From Desarmillaria ectypa (lineage: Eukaryota > Basidiomycota > Agaricomycetes > Agaricales > Physalacriaceae), in NCBI GenBank assembly GCA_030407005.1, contig JAUDYN010000002.1:3782001-3846000 (forward strand): 64,000 nt of DNA, written 5' to 3'. Made by a program: the position numbers and the translations under genes. Below the pieces are notes generated by a model. That model was not told the origin of the DNA and did no database searches. It worked only from the letters and a program-made list of their open reading frames with translations. Position 1 is the first letter of the stretch, and each line of letters begins with the position of its first letter. Shown here piece by piece: positions 47,957 through 60,884 of this stretch.

Positions 47957-48654
47957 ATGCCTGTCCTACCTGGGTTCTTATTTACTTTCCTTAAGGCTTC
48001 AAATGTCTTCCAAGGACAGAAAGTACCCCCTTTTCAAACGTACCCTCATTCCCTTGCGACTCAACTTCGAGTCACAGAATTGCTGACGCACCGGAAGCGG
48101 ATGACTCCTTATTTTCCGTCGGATTTTGATCCTTCCGAGAATGTATAGACGAAAGCATTACCGCTAGCACTGACACTACTGTTCCTCCTCGGCACATCGG
48201 AGTACCAGCCGATAAGCGTCCAGCGAAACGGGCTCGTACTCTGAACGGAGAGTCTCTGGATATCACTGCAAGTCCTGGATTGAATGGTTCAGCTACTCCT
48301 CGACTGCAGCATGTACAGACACCTGCCGCACCTGGTTCACCTGTTCCTGATTCATCGCATTCGACGTACATCACCCCCCTGTACCGGGAGCGATAGCATA
48401 ACCTCGAAAAGCTTATCCAACTCTGTTTACGGCATCCCATGGATAATAATATGTGTGTTCTGGAGCGGATACGGCATCGTCTTCGAGCACAGACACATCC
48501 GGAGACTCTCTTTCAGCGGATGTTACCCACTCGGGTCATTTATCTTGCCAGTCATGGGAATTGTATTCGTTTATCTGATTCGCGGGTGTCCAATAGAACA
48601 AGGTTAGCTTTACATTTCTATGACCCTATGGATCACACGCGATATACTTTTTAG
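47957..48654 (+). pseudogene. Decayed unidentified ORF (one frameshift, one in-frame stop)
   Basis: An ATG at 47957 opens a frame with VPPFQTYPHSLATQLRVTEL and RKRMTPYFPSDFDPSENV, ending at 48148. One base out of register it continues DESITASTDTTVPPRHIGVP, DKRPAKRARTLNGESL to a TAG at 48394-48396. The same frame then goes on HNLEKLIQLCLRHPMDNNMC to 48654. Composition looks protein-like across all three parts, so a gene of about 230 codons broken by a frameshift near 48147 and one stop is the simplest reading. The basic KRPAKRAR run resembles a nuclear signal. I do not recognise the family. Confidence 0.4.
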
Positions 48655-48713
48655 TTCTTCCGATTGTACCAGGATCCATGAATTTCTGAAACGGCGTCAT
48701 GATTTCGAGGGTG

Positions 48714-48720
48714 TATAAAA
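48714..48720 (+). promoter_or_regulatory. TATA box of the MFS transporter gene
   Basis: A perfect TATAAAA, 50-56 bp upstream of the ATG at 48770. Confidence 0.65.
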
Positions 48721-48769
48721 GACAAGAGCAACCTTTCCTCCTCGTGTATCTACTCTCTCTCCTCCCCTC

Positions 48770-50820
48770 ATGTCTACCGTCGAGTGTTCTTTCACGTCCG
48801 AGAAAAAGGTCTTTGACCCATTGTACAGCGACCACACGGATGTCTTCTCTATTGGACACGACGTCAAGGTCGACCGCGCCCTGACTATCCGGGACGCGGA
48901 TGACAAGGAACGTGTCTCCGAGACCGTCGAGGTCAGAGTACCCATAACAACCGCGATGGGCGGCTCTGATTTTCCCGACGGTGGTCTTAAAGCGTGGCTG
49001 GTCGTATTTGGTGTGAGTGTTTACATTTACATTCACGATACACCAAAGCATTGTGTTAAGTGGCTCTTCTTCCAGGGCATGTGTTGCACGTTTACAACGT
49101 AAGTCTTCTGGGTCTCCCGCACTACACTCTTCTGCTGACTCTACCGCACCCGGTTGTTCCTAGATTTGGCTATGTGAACGCCTGGGGCGTGAGTTTTCAT
49201 CTCGGTAGCAATGAGAGTCATCGACTCATCACTTGCGGTCCACAGGTTTTTCAAGCGTACTATCAGGAAACTCTTCTAAAAGACAATTCGCCTTCAAGCA
49301 TGTAAGAAGGTTCTCCCCTGCTTACTCGGCTCACTGATCGTCTGTTGTTTCAGCGCGTGGATTGGCTCTATACAAGTACGTACGGTATTAGTTCCTACAT
49401 ATATTAATACTCATTAGAGCGTGCAGTACTGCCTTGTGTTCCTTCCGGGAATCCTCGTTGGCCGCCTTTTCGACTTGGGCTACTTCCACACGATCCTTCT
49501 TTCTTGTAGTGCCTTACTGGTTCTCACCACCTTTCTGACTGCTGAATGCACTGCGTATTGGCAGTTTCTTCTCTGTCAGGGGCTCGCAGTCGGTGTGCGT
49601 ATATTCTATCTACTTCATCTTGTACTTAATAATTGTCCTTTTAAGCTCGCATGCGGCGGGATATTCGGGCCCACAATGGCCGTCATCGCTCATTGGTTCA
49701 AAAAGAAGCGGGGAATGGCCTTAGGCCTCGTAGCCATTGGTTCGTCAATAGGTGGCACCGTCATCCCGATCATGGCTAGAAACCTGATTCCTCGTATTGG
49801 GTATGTGCTTACTCTTTAGACGTCCTCACTAAGGAATTTACGTGTATCTGCATTCTGAAAGATTCTCGTGGACGATGCGGGTCATCGGTTTCGTTCTATT
49901 AGCTGCCCTCTGTTTAGCAAATGCCGTATGTGACCATTCCGGGGTTGTGTGGCGCCTTTTCTCACCTCAAGCAGACTTTGAAGCGGCGTTTACCACCAAC
50001 CAATGTCGTTGGGGGCCTCTTCAACCTCCGCTCTTTTAGATCTGCACCTTTCTCCTGCTATTGTGTCTCCGCTTTTTTCGTTTTTCTCGGAATCTATACA
50101 AGTCAGTGCCTGGGCCTATCTTTGCTTAAAGGCTTCTTTGAAACTCACGTATTCCACTGACAGTGTTAACGTACATCGATGTCAGCGCAGTTTCGCTAGG
50201 CATCTCCACTGACATCTCTTTCTATCTGGTCGCCATCGTGAATTGTTCCAGCGGTGTCGGACGATACATCGCGGGAGGTCTCTCTGACCGTTACGGTGCG
50301 TTCATTCATGTCAACTCCTAATTTTATCCACTTACCTGTGTCCTAGGCCCGCTTAATATCATGATTCCTCTGACCTCTTTTGCGGCCATATTCACATATT
50401 CCTGGCCCTTCGCCCCAAATCAAACATCCCTGATTTGCGTTACTGTTCTATACGGGTATACTTCAGCTCGAGGTCGCTGATATATTTATTAATTATCACT
50501 TAGACTTTCGTCCGGCGCTTATATGTCTTTACTGCCCAGTCCCTTAATGGCGATGGGCGACCCGAGTGATGTTGGCCGTCGACTCGGTATGTGTATGAGC
50601 ATCCTTTCCATTGGGGCACTAGTCGGTCCTCCGATATCTGGAGATATCAGTTCCACCACAAGGGGATTCCAGGCCGTCGGTTTCTTCGCAGGTAAGTTCA
50701 ACCTAGTTGCATACAAAACGTGTCTGATATATCTCAACAGGCAGCACGATACTGCTGGGTGTTATTCTGATGACCGCCACACGACATCTCCTTCTTGGGA
50801 GATCTTTGGGAAGAATATAG
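48770..50820 (+). CDS. MFS transporter, monocarboxylate-transporter-like (MCT/MCH family)
   Basis: Twelve-helix carrier of the fungal MCT-like branch of the major facilitator superfamily. The substrate (monocarboxylate, riboflavin or other) cannot be read. Thirteen exons (48770-49012, 49076-49098, 49164-49188, 49246-49301, 49354-49375, 49418-49594, 49646-49800, 49862-49925, 49972-50101, 50164-50295, 50347-50455, 50504-50691, 50741-50820) stay in phase and give 467 residues. Key segments: FPDGGLKAWLVVFG (the usual start of helix 1), FGYVNAWGVFQAYYQETLL, IGSIQSVQYCLVFLPGILVG, ACGGIFGPTMAVIAHWFKKK and GLSSGAYMSLLP. The last visible helix is near GSTILLGVILMTA. Four exons are only 22-56 nt. It has a TATA promoter and is convergent with the channel gene downstream. 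Confidence 0.9.
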
Positions 50821-51535
50821 AGAAATAAGCAACGCTTTCATTTTATACCATCTAAATTATCATTTTTTAGTTTCTTAGATATCCGCCATAGCGATCAGCT
50901 TCAATCATACTACTTGTTAACTTGAACACTATTTTGGTTCACAGATTTTTGACAGATTTAGATTTACTAACCATCAAGTTTCACATTCTGGCATCGCTTC
51001 GACTGCTATCCATTTGCGTCGACAGTGTAATGTACGACAGCTTCTGTATTAGCGATGTACTTGACTGCGAGTCAAATGTAAACACGATCAGACTGGTCAA
51101 TCGATCGACCTGGATAGAGCAGCAGGGTAGGTTTCGTAGTACGAACCCCATATTTAGTCCTATATGAACCCATTTGGATCCTGCAATACCGTACGCAACT
51201 GCCTGGCCTGTGCCTTTATGTTTCGAAGTACTAAAAAAAGAATACGGAATAGACAATCGCGCCGAAATGTACAAGATCGTGATGGAAGACGAATGTTGCC
51301 AAGGCCCTGACCCTTCGCGTCGCGAACTGGCTATCTAACCACTAGCCGATGACAATCGAGCCAAAGTTACCTGTTCGGCCATCGGATACGGGCACGCCAA
51401 ACTCAACGCCACCGTTGTGAAGGCACCGTCTGTGAGGGTCAAGTAGTGTGTTCCGTGTATGATACAATGGGATTGTCATGTGCATGTCAATACAGTATGG
51501 TCCCCGATCTTTGAAGAAAAATATGGCAGCTCCTA
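50821..51535. other. Convergent 3' spacer
   Basis: 715 bp between the stops of the MFS gene (+) and the channel gene (-). It holds both 3' UTRs; no gene or RNA seen. Confidence 0.55.
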
Positions 51536-54500
51536 CTACTGGTCATGACCGCCCGCCCAATCTTCATCCGGAGGATTTCTAGTCACTTCGACCACTCCCT
51601 TCCTATCCATCATAGCACCTTCATCACTCGCATCCACGCCCGCTTTCTTCAGGTCATCCACCAACACCTGGCTCAAACCCAACACATCATGTGGAATCCA
51701 TATCCATGGTTGCCCTACATATGTCGAGGGATGATCGAACGCGTGTTCATCCTGGTCAGCTTCGTCATCGCTTTCTTCATCACAAAGTCTGTCTTCATCG
51801 GGCTCCAGTGGTTCTAATATAGGACGACTGCTGTCGATGGACTTCGTCTGAGCTGACCTTTCGGAACTACTCGTCTTCCCACTGCTATTGGATTGCTGAG
51901 ATGCGGCCGACTTCCTGGATACATCAGAGTCCTGCCGGATCAGCTCAGTGGTAACGTCTGGATGCCTGGGATCAACACCGCTAGCCTCGGCAGTGTCAAC
52001 TGCCTCGCAAAATTGGGCGTCTTCTTCCTTATCTTCATTCGAAGCGTTTCCTTTCCATTCATTTGAGCACTTTGGTTTTGTCTCATCTTCGAAGGTAACC
52101 TTAGATTTCAAGCTATCGAACTTGTTATCCAGCGTCTTGGGAAGCCGCTTTATTCGTTTCCTGATCCTTTTCATATCTATAAGATAATGAGCTGATGGTA
52201 CACAAAGCCAGAGAGAAAAATGTCTCACTCTGCCGGCTGAACAGATCCATTTCTATATCCACAGGAGACATACCAGCCTTCGAGTCTTGTCGTCTTTGTT
52301 CATACCGCTTGACCATTTTCTTAGTCGCCAAAGACATAGGAAGATACGTGGTAATAGCTACGAAGCGTTAGAATGCTGCATAATTTTTAAAAACTCGCTG
52401 AACTTACGATCAAAGCTGTGGTGTATATATATCTGAACACAAACGGTAATCGCCGCGAGGATAATCATGGAGGCGCCCTCAATGATAGAGGATGTTCTGG
52501 TAATCGAGATCTTCAAAAAGAATAGGCATGCTAGACAGATTTGTTGAATATATAAACCGACAACTAAGATTGCACGTCATTGGTACGTGCGCTGCATCCA
52601 CGTAGAAAGTAGCTCACAAAGATTTGATACCGCCATAGGGAAATATAGACCGCCAGTTTCGGATTGATCGGGCTGGTCAAAAACTTGGGTACAAACTGAG
52701 GGAACATCAAAAGCTGCAGAACATCCTAGTGAACGGGGTTTACTTACGGAACTTGAATGCAAGATAGAACATGACATAGCCTGCATAATTATTCAGTCAT
52801 ATAAAAACGTTGAGCGACGTCTTGGACGAACTGATCAATGCCATCGCGTTAATAAGCGGGTTCAAGACACTATAAGCGAACGCAATCGTCGCTAGTAGAG
52901 ATAATCTCGGGAGGATGATACCAAAATCAGCCTGCATCAACTATTAGTTCGTGAATTACGCATGCATATCAGAGAGCGCCGAACCGAGGGCATCATATAG
53001 GTAACCTGAGAACAAACGAAAGTTAGCATTACGAGGATAAGATGGAACCACGCTAACGCACTGAATATGCTTGTCTTGGTGTGCGCCCTAAAAACCACTT
53101 CCTGATGTAGTGAAGGACAAGAGGCATCAATTGTGCCAATGCGCCGCCCGCACCAGCAAATCCTTGCGTCACTGTACGTCACATGGCCCTCAGCGACCAC
53201 AAAAAATCAGAAGACGATAGGGAAACGAACACATGTAAGTCAAGAAGAATATAGAGGCGCCAGGAAGTTGTTGAGCAAGCTTCTGAACTGTTTGTGTAGG
53301 CTGTTCGATGATCTGTGATCATAAATCAGTCCAGCCATGTATACCAGATGACAAGTCCCGACTCACATCTTGGATAGCTACGGAACGAATGCGGTGTGAG
53401 AATTGGAGGCACAATCGACGAGGATGACGAACCTCTTGTGATTCCAGAACTCAGGGTTACGATGAGGAAGCCGTGGCTAATAGAACAAACACCATAAGCA
53501 CTGAAATTAATGAGGCATGCGTTTGCTTACATCAAGAGGAATAAAAAGAATCGGCGATAAACGCTGACAGATATCAACGAATACCGAGGTATACATTCAT
53601 ACCAAGCGAGAGCTGGATAACAGACATTAACGATGTTAAGCAGGAAATTGGACGACGCACCGCGTAGAATAAATGGAAGTAATGCGAAGAGCCCAGCTAG
53701 GAGGGCCGGAGGAAGAACACCTTGTATAAGAGCGGGTACCGGATCCGGCGCTACAGTGGTATATCAGATAGGTTCTAATTAACAGTTCTGTAAGAAACTC
53801 GTACCCGTGCACACCCATTTTAGCCAGCTGAGCATGTCATACGCTTCAATAGAAAATTGACAAGCTTGTGAGGATACTTACTGCACTTTGACACAAAGAT
53901 CATCCACGTTACTCAACGTTCCAATGAACGTCACGGGGAACGCCCAACCGATGATGAGTCCAATGGTAGCAAGCCAAGAAGTGAGATACCGGCCGCGTAT
54001 CTCAAGGGCACCATCATCAAGATTCCGCCACACGACATCCTTGGGATGCGCCTCCATCCATTTGTCGATCATAGTGAGAGGCTGTGGTCCCCATAAGAAA
54101 TCATGTACTTAGAAACAAAAGGCCAGCTTGCCTCATGGTAGCTAACGCACTGTGCAAGCACATGTGCCCCGATCTGCAAGTTGCACCGCACAAATGCGCT
54201 TCCGAGAAATTTTCCTTCACCTCTTCCCCGTTCTTCTTCGATAGCAGAATTTAGCCGTGAAACCTCGTTCTACAATTCAAATCAGAACCTCAGGTAGACC
54301 TGAACCAGGTAGAACGAACTCTGCACCAATCCAAGGTATCGACTTTACGACCAAAGATCCCCAAAAAACCAGTCCTATGGGTCGGACGTTTATTAGAAGG
54401 AACGAGCTCGTCCAATAGCTCACGAGAGACCGGAGATAGGACCAACTCCGGTCCCTCCTTACTCTCCTCGTCTTTCGGTTTCCTCTTCAGAGCCTTCTTG

Positions 54501-55560
54501 TGCGCAGCTTGCTTAGCACGCCACGCTTTCGTCGCTTGTTTAAGTACATCAGCTTCAGCAGACTCAAGCTTCTGACAGAGTTCTTGACGTTCCTCGAAGA
54601 GCTCGTTCAAAACCTTCTTATCGCGATAGAACCATACTCTATCCACTCCACCGGGGATGAAACTCGCGAATTCACGCATGTCATGCTCGTTTGCCAATTC
54701 GATCGGGACGGAAGTAATGAGGACCGTACGTGCTTGTGCAAGGCGAGAATGTGACTTGCTGATAAGAAATTGGTGTCGCATATGCACAAAGTGAAGCATC
54801 TCGCGTCGGATGAGGTAAAAGACAAAGACTAGGAAAGGTCTCCGTCAATCGGGCATATGGCATGCAATTTGCCGAAATTCTTACAAGTCAGAAGATAGAC
54901 GACGACTATATGCGCGGCAAAGCGTTTTTGGTCACCCTTGTTGACGATACTGAAAAGAAGGATCAGTATATATCATGATCGCAGGCGGCGTCAGCACACT
55001 TTGACCAACTAATGCGCTCTAAACCCGTGTTCGACGACTGCACACCAACGATGTTGACAGGAACAATGGTGACCATAGTGACCAATGTGAAAACGGCGAA
55101 TATCCATATTAGCATCTTAACGAATCGAAGAAACATGTATCTGCAGGAACATGAGGAGCATCCGTAGTCATGTTCAACGGTACACGCACGAGTCTAATCC
55201 ATTCTTGTGTATCTAGGGAAAAAATGAGCTTTAAAGGCATTACAAAGAGATACCACGACTAACGATATCCTCGGGTGGCGACATCAGTATGGCAGGGACC
55301 CATCGCCAAAAGCCTTTCGGTAATTCCTCTGCTCGTTTGCTGGATCCACAACATCAGCAAAACGGAAACGAGCAAAAACATTGCACGACGCACTCTGGAG
55401 GTGGCAGAAACGTTCGTGGACTATATATCCTCCCCAATTTTTGCTTCAAGATAAGAAAGGCCCCAACTTCAGCCGCGAGAAGGGCGCCGTTGACGACCAG
55501 CGCCGTGACAAACGTTTTGGTAGTGCTGTTGTTGCTGACCTGCTCTGCAGTAACAGACAT
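51536..55560 (-). CDS. CSC1/OSCA/TMEM63-type cation channel (RSN1_7TM family)
   Basis: Multi-pass membrane protein of the calcium-permeable, osmo- or mechanosensitive CSC1/OSCA family. Start at 55560 (MSVTAEQVSNN); the first helix is TFVTALVVNGALLAAEVGAF, then IYSPRTFLPPP|DKRAEELPKGFWRWVP. Exons 1-10 were traced: 55560-55394, 55339-55264, 55212-55190, 55140-55000, 54949-54885, 54828-54320, 54269-54132, 54081-53882, 53827-53805, and one starting 53750. Later exons are clear by homology (LAWYECIPRYSLISVSVY, GFAGAGGALAQLMPL, ETGGLYFPMAVSN) but I did not fix every junction. The cytosolic domain lies between helices 3 and 4 (LISKSHSRLAQARTVLITSV to VDTLDWCR). The intron 54082-54131 needs a GC donor (GAG|GCAAGC). 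The C-terminal ~200 residues are acidic and Ser-rich, ending GGHDQ. Confidence 0.9.
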
Positions 55561-55912
55561 AGTGTGGACCAAGGAGAAGACAAAAAGAAGAGAGGCGGAG
55601 CAGCAGCATCACTTGTACTTTTCTGGATCGCCATGCCGCATTGGCCCACATCTGTCATGTGCTTACGGTGATTGTTGCTGGCTCCAAATACGTCATATTC
55701 CGAAAATCACCCTTCCGGAAAATCATAGGTGTGCACCATAGTACAGATAGCCATTAGTGGGTGTGGTAATACATGGAGTACAGTGGTGGTGCACAGTGGA
55801 GAGTAGGTTTCAGATGGCAAACCTGTGACCAATGTACAAAATTTAGGCACTGCCACTGCGATTGGACCTATAATGGTACATAGCAACACCATTTTAATCT
55901 ACGGTGATATAT
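55561..55912. other. Intergenic, channel promoter side
   Basis: 352 bp between the channel start and the monooxygenase stop (both minus). No gene seen; the channel promoter must lie here. Confidence 0.5.
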
Positions 55913-58278
55913 TTACCAGTCATCGCTAAAGATGATGTCTACAATTCTATCTGCTTTCTCTTCTGCGGTTAAAGGAGCGAAAGAGGAATCCGATAGCTCG
56001 GAGAGATGAGCATCCCCATACCTCGCAGCAGCCCAAATTGCCAATACTTCGCCGTTGCTGTTTGTCATGTAGTCAGGCAAGTGGGAGGGAGATATAAAAG
56101 AATGTGACTTACCCAGGCGCAGCATCTATCTGTTTAGGAGACCGTGTCAACAACTTTACAAAGCGATCACGAGAAAATTACACACTTGTCTACCTCCATA
56201 CCTCACGGCGGCGTCATTTAACCAGGCAACAAAGAGCCTGATTTTCTCTAGAGAACCAGAATTCAGCACAAGATATGAAGTTGAAATTCAGTCAATACCC
56301 CTGCTTCTCTTCGCGCCCAAAAATTGGAAATGTCTACCGTATCCTCCTTGTTCTCGAGTCCGTTCTTCGTGCAGACGCCACAATGCCGGCGTATTCGGAA
56401 TCTTAGCTTTATTTGACCACACCTTCGCCAGTGCCAAAGAAGTGAATTCCGCATACGAAAATGACTGCATGCCAACATTCACTGAAGCGGCATCGTCAGC
56501 AAAACAAAAAACTGTCCTGATTACGAGGGACCTACTATTTATAAATCCAATGGTAGGCTCTTCGATATAGAACACGTCCAGATGAAGAGAGCGAAGGTGA
56601 GTACCATCTGTCACGATAGGCTGGGGAGTACCAGGTTGTGCCCGGTCATTCGGACCCAGCGATGAATCATGATACTGACGCAAGAAGGGGAAGGAATACT
56701 TGAACCCCGTCGAGAATACGATATGATGTATGCCAGTGAGGACCTATATAGCCCAGCAATCAGCAACTAGATAACTGCAGCTGAAACCGGATGTCTTACT
56801 GTCCCGTTAGTTAATTCCACCCTGCCGGTAGATATATTCGATGTCGGGTGGAAGCGCTTAATTTCCCCGATGAAAGTAGTGTTTCCGGGTACCCGACCAA
56901 GCTGGGCTTCTCGAGGGAAATGAGGCACGGTACCTTGCGAAACAAAATTCAAAGCGATATCAAAAGGTATAGAATACAACGAACGCACTGTTATCAGGCT
57001 AGGCAGGAACAACCAAGTAGTAAGAAAAGCCGTGCAGAGAAGATCGAGTTGACGTACCCTAGTAGACAAGTAAACTTTCCGAGCATGGAAATTGAGATCT
57101 CTAGCTATTTCTCCACCGCTTGTCTATCTAAAAGTTAATCACTCAAACTGAAGGGGTCGCAAATCCTTACTCCAGCGCCAACGACTAGAACTGTCTTGTT
57201 CAGGAACGGCTCCGGGCGTCTATACTGACGCGAGTGTTGAATGCTTCCAGGAAACTGCGCGGCCCAAGCTGCCAGGCCCTCGATGTTCGGAATGTTCGGA
57301 GCATTGTATCTCCCGGTAGCTACAACGACGGCATCGAAATCCTGTAGAAATAGATGAACTTTTGCGAAGATATACAAAACAGATATATACCTCCGTCCAC
57401 CAAGTTGCCTTCGACGTCCGGTCTCCCGTCTGAACGAACTTTTTTAAAGTGAGCCTCCAGCCCACGTATTGGTTGTCTCTAAGCAGTTTCTCGACCTGCT
57501 CGACCCTTGTGGAGTACGTTACGTTAGGACTGTCATCGTTGGTGTTAATTCCGTGCCATGATGCAAAGGACCGGAGGTATCTCTGCAGTGTCTGGTGGGG
57601 CAAAGCTACAAAAATATGCAGGTTAGCCCCTGATACTACATAGTTCGCGATATAATAGAGACGAACACCAGGGAGTGCCTTCAGGCCAGGGTGTTTCCCT
57701 TATCTGTTGATGTACCTTCGGGCTCTTGAGCACGTGCCGGCCTTCTAAAAGATTAGGTTGAACTCACCGAAGGTGCATTCGACTTTAAGGATGCCCAAAC
57801 AGGCTTGGGCCCCCTGTGGTTCCGCCGTCTATCGAGGAGAATGGTAGCATCTTCGTCGGCGTATTCCTCTGTGTAGGGAAGATTCGTTCCCTTTGGCGGT
57901 AAGGAGGGGATGAAGTCCCCCACAGAGGGATCCGCATTAGGAACAGGGGCGTCAGGTGGAACTTCCTCGCTGTAGTGCCAGTTACCTCCGGGGAAATCAT
58001 CCCGCTCAAATAACCGAACCTCGAATCCCGCTCGGATGAACTCTCGATAGCTTATGAGACCTCTGGACAGAAGTGATTAGCCAATCAATGAAAGGGGAAA
58101 ACAAATGATACCCGGGTCCAGCTCCGATGATTGCAACCTTACGAATGGGCCATTTGAACTCGTAAGAGTCAACCTGGAGAAGCTCGTGATGGGAAATGTC
58201 TGAAAAAAGTGGTGTCTGTGAGACGAATTGTGCGGTGGCCAAGGAGGCCCAGAGAATAGATACGAGGAAGCGCATCAT
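55913..58278 (-). CDS. Flavin-containing monooxygenase (FMO) with N-terminal signal peptide
   Basis: FAD- and NADPH-dependent oxygenase of the FMO family; the substrate is unknown. The start at 58278 gives MMRFLVSILWASLATAQF, a clear signal peptide or anchor, then RKVAIIGAGPGGLISYREF (FAD GxGxxG, about residues 49-60) and VRLFERDDFPGGNW. Traced exons: 58278-58112, 58062-57784, 57722-57667, 57605-57391, 57341-57171 and one starting 57123. These include TPWSLPHQTLQRYLRSFASW, ATWWTEDFDAVVVATGRYNA and the NADPH motif TVLVVGAGTSGGEIARDL. Downstream exons carry IGEIKRFHP and IHHIVFSTGFKYSFPFL. The end is KADRIVDIIFSDDW at 55913. A TATA-like stretch lies ~30 bp upstream of the ATG. A secretory N-terminus is unusual for an FMO. 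Confidence 0.88.
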
Positions 58279-59192
58279 TCGTGAGGGTTGAGCCGAAACT
58301 TCGAGTTGATATATATATCCCTGCATATGTTGCTGACTCGCGCGTTACCGGCGAAAGATGGCGCAACCTGCTGCGACTTCTCCTCATATTTCCGTGATAC
58401 GTACTAGATAAGTCATTGGTCATCTTTACAAAGCTGCGGGGCTCTAAGCAAGATGTCCAGAGCGTAGCTGTATAGACATTTGCCCCAAAGTTGGAACTCG
58501 CGGACCCGGAGTCGGCACTTTAGAAGCATCATCCTGGATTCGTTCCAGTACAGGCAGGTAATTATTACGAGAAACATATAGATTGGAATAGTTTTTTCCT
58601 GACTAGTAAAAGCTTAGCAGGCAAGGATAATAACTTCGTCGGGGGCTTACCCACTGACATTCAAGACCTGGTTATGCTTTTTATCCAAGGTACAAGGCTT
58701 GGATAACTTGAATGAGTAGAACAAGGACGTTACTCGAAGAAAAGAGTCTGGAATTTAGTGATATTGGCAGTACCTACATCAATAGGTAGTAGGTGGAAGC
58801 CTGCAATCGAGAGTTTTGAAAAGGTCTCTCATATGCTTAGTCAGCACCTTATTGTGCTGCGCTCTCAACGTCCATGGAAGCAGTTAGAATGAGGCCGGCC
58901 CGAGACCATAATTGTTTTCCTGATGACGAGAGAAAAAGTAAATAGAGCACTGTAGAGCTCTACTCATCTTGTCGTGTAGTGAATAATACACGTTTGTCCT
59001 CCTAACTAGGAGCCCCAAAGTGCAAATAAATATTTAAAGACAAGAGACAAGCAGAACGAACTTCTTCGCTAATGTTTGGACGGAATTGCGTGCCGGAACG
59101 GCCCGTTGAAGCATTTGGACAACAACTGTAAATCCGAGAAGGACGCGCGTCGTGCGCGTCTCGTTAGTACACTCTTCACGCTCTTTTCCATT
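58279..59192. promoter_or_regulatory. Divergent upstream region of FMO (-) and RPN8 (+)
   Basis: 914 bp between two start codons pointing outward. On the FMO side a GATATATATATC run (58308-58320) fits a TATA element. I see no TATA on the RPN8 side and no gene in between. Confidence 0.5.
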
Positions 59193-60420
59193 ATGGTTGC
59201 CAGTACAACAGAGCAGGTGCTTATCTCTTCAAGTAAAATTTAAATTATACTGACAATTTCTGTAGCTGTCCGCTCTAGCCAATACTACCGTCAGTACGTT
59301 GGGTCATCCACCGCTGTATTGGAAGAAACTGACGGACGTCTGGGTTCGCAGTCGTCCACCCTCTCGTCCTCCTCTCCGTGGCCGACCACCATGCTCGGGC
59401 TGTCTCCCGGAACTCTCACAAGCGCGTCGTCGGTGTCCTACTAGGACAGGACAACGGCAAAACCATCAACGTTGCCAACTCATTCGGTATACCATTCGAA
59501 GAGGACGAGAAGGATAGCAAGACGTGGTTTCTGGATCACAACTATATACAAGGGATGTATGAGATGTTCAAGAAGGTCAACGGTATGCAATGTCTAGGTA
59601 CATTTAAGATTCACATTCCTGAAATCGGACTTTCTCGTAGCAAAGGAGCGGTTGATTGGTTGGTATCACTCAGGTCCGAAGCTAAGGGCATCAGATCAGG
59701 AGATAAATGACTTGTTCAAGAAGTTTATCGCTCGTCCTGTCATGGTTATTGTAGACGTGCGGCCGACAACCGTGGGGATACCTACGGACGCTTACTTTGC
59801 AGTTGAGGAGATTAAAGACGTGCGTCGCCTCCCATTTATTTCTTAATGAATTAGCGTTGATCATTTGACAGGATGGTACAGAGACACGGAAAACATTTCA
59901 GCACGTCCCATCGGCAATTGAGGCTGAAGAGGCGGAGGAGATCGGTGTCGAGCACCTACTGCGAGACATTAAGGATTCGACGACGACGACACTAGCGACG
60001 CGGGTGACAGAGCAGCTGGCATCCTTACGAGGTCTGCAGTCGCGATTGAGTGACGTCCAAAAATACCTGGTGGAGGTTGCTGCTGGGAAGATGCCCGTGA
60101 ACCATCAGATAATATATCACCTCCAAGACGCTCTGAATCTCCTACCCAATCTATCAGATCCAACGACGACACAAAGCTTTGCTTCGAGCACGAATGACGA
60201 GTTACTCGTGGTATACATGAGCAGTCTGCTTCGAGCGGTGATTGCGCTGCATGCGTTGGTGGACAATAAGTCGACTATTGGCCGGGCAGAGTTCGAAGAG
60301 GGCACTCCTGATGAGAAGAAACCGACAAAAGGAGATGGCAAGAAGGGCGAGAAGGGCGAGAAGGAGGACGTAAAGACTAAGGAGACGAGCAAAACTGACG
60401 GGGATCAGAAGGGTCTGTAA
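59193..60420 (+). CDS. RPN8: 26S proteasome regulatory subunit RPN8 (PSMD7), MPN- domain
   Basis: Lid subunit of the 19S proteasome that pairs with the deubiquitinase Rpn11. Five exons (59193-59216, 59266-59293, 59352-59582, 59641-59819, 59872-60420) give 336 residues. The MPN domain covers about residues 14-145: [71 protein letters not shown]. The second histidine of the JAMM motif is missing (HSGP rather than H-x-H), as expected for the inactive Rpn8 branch. The helical C-terminal part ([19 protein letters not shown]) is followed by a Lys/Glu/Gly-rich tail. All splices are canonical. Confidence 0.95.
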
Positions 60421-60884
60421 ATGTATTCATTTTCTGTTCAATTTCGTCGCTTGAGTTGACCTTTTTGATGAGCGTGAGAGAGTGAATGCCTCATGGCGAA
60501 CCGTGAGTCTGAGGATATGTTTACTTGAAATTTTGAGTTTTTTTTCCCCGTTATATGTATTGTTCTTGGGCATGTAGAGAAATATCTGAAGGATATCTTT
60601 GCTTCTTTAGGCCTAGTTATGGTTCAAATTAATATCTATTAACCTTATGCTTAACCTTGGATCCGTGGCGCAAACAAAGAATGTTTATATCCAAAAAGGG
60701 AAGCACCATCTGACTCATCACAGCTTTTTTTTGGCGTCCGAAAAAGCGAGCTGCCTCATTTTCCTTTTAAACCACCATCTAGCCTCGGTACGTTGCCTTT
60801 GCTCCACCTCTAGTTTTTTTCTGTCGCTGCTCTGACAGCATCTCTTCTAACAGTTCAAAAAATTTCAATCAAACAGTCACAAAT
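60421..60884. other. Intergenic, RPN8 3' flank and GIS2 promoter
   Basis: 464 bp with T-rich tracts (60538-60547, 60725-60731) and no gene. The CAATCAAACAGTCACAAAT leader before the GIS2 ATG is likely 5' UTR. Confidence 0.5.
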
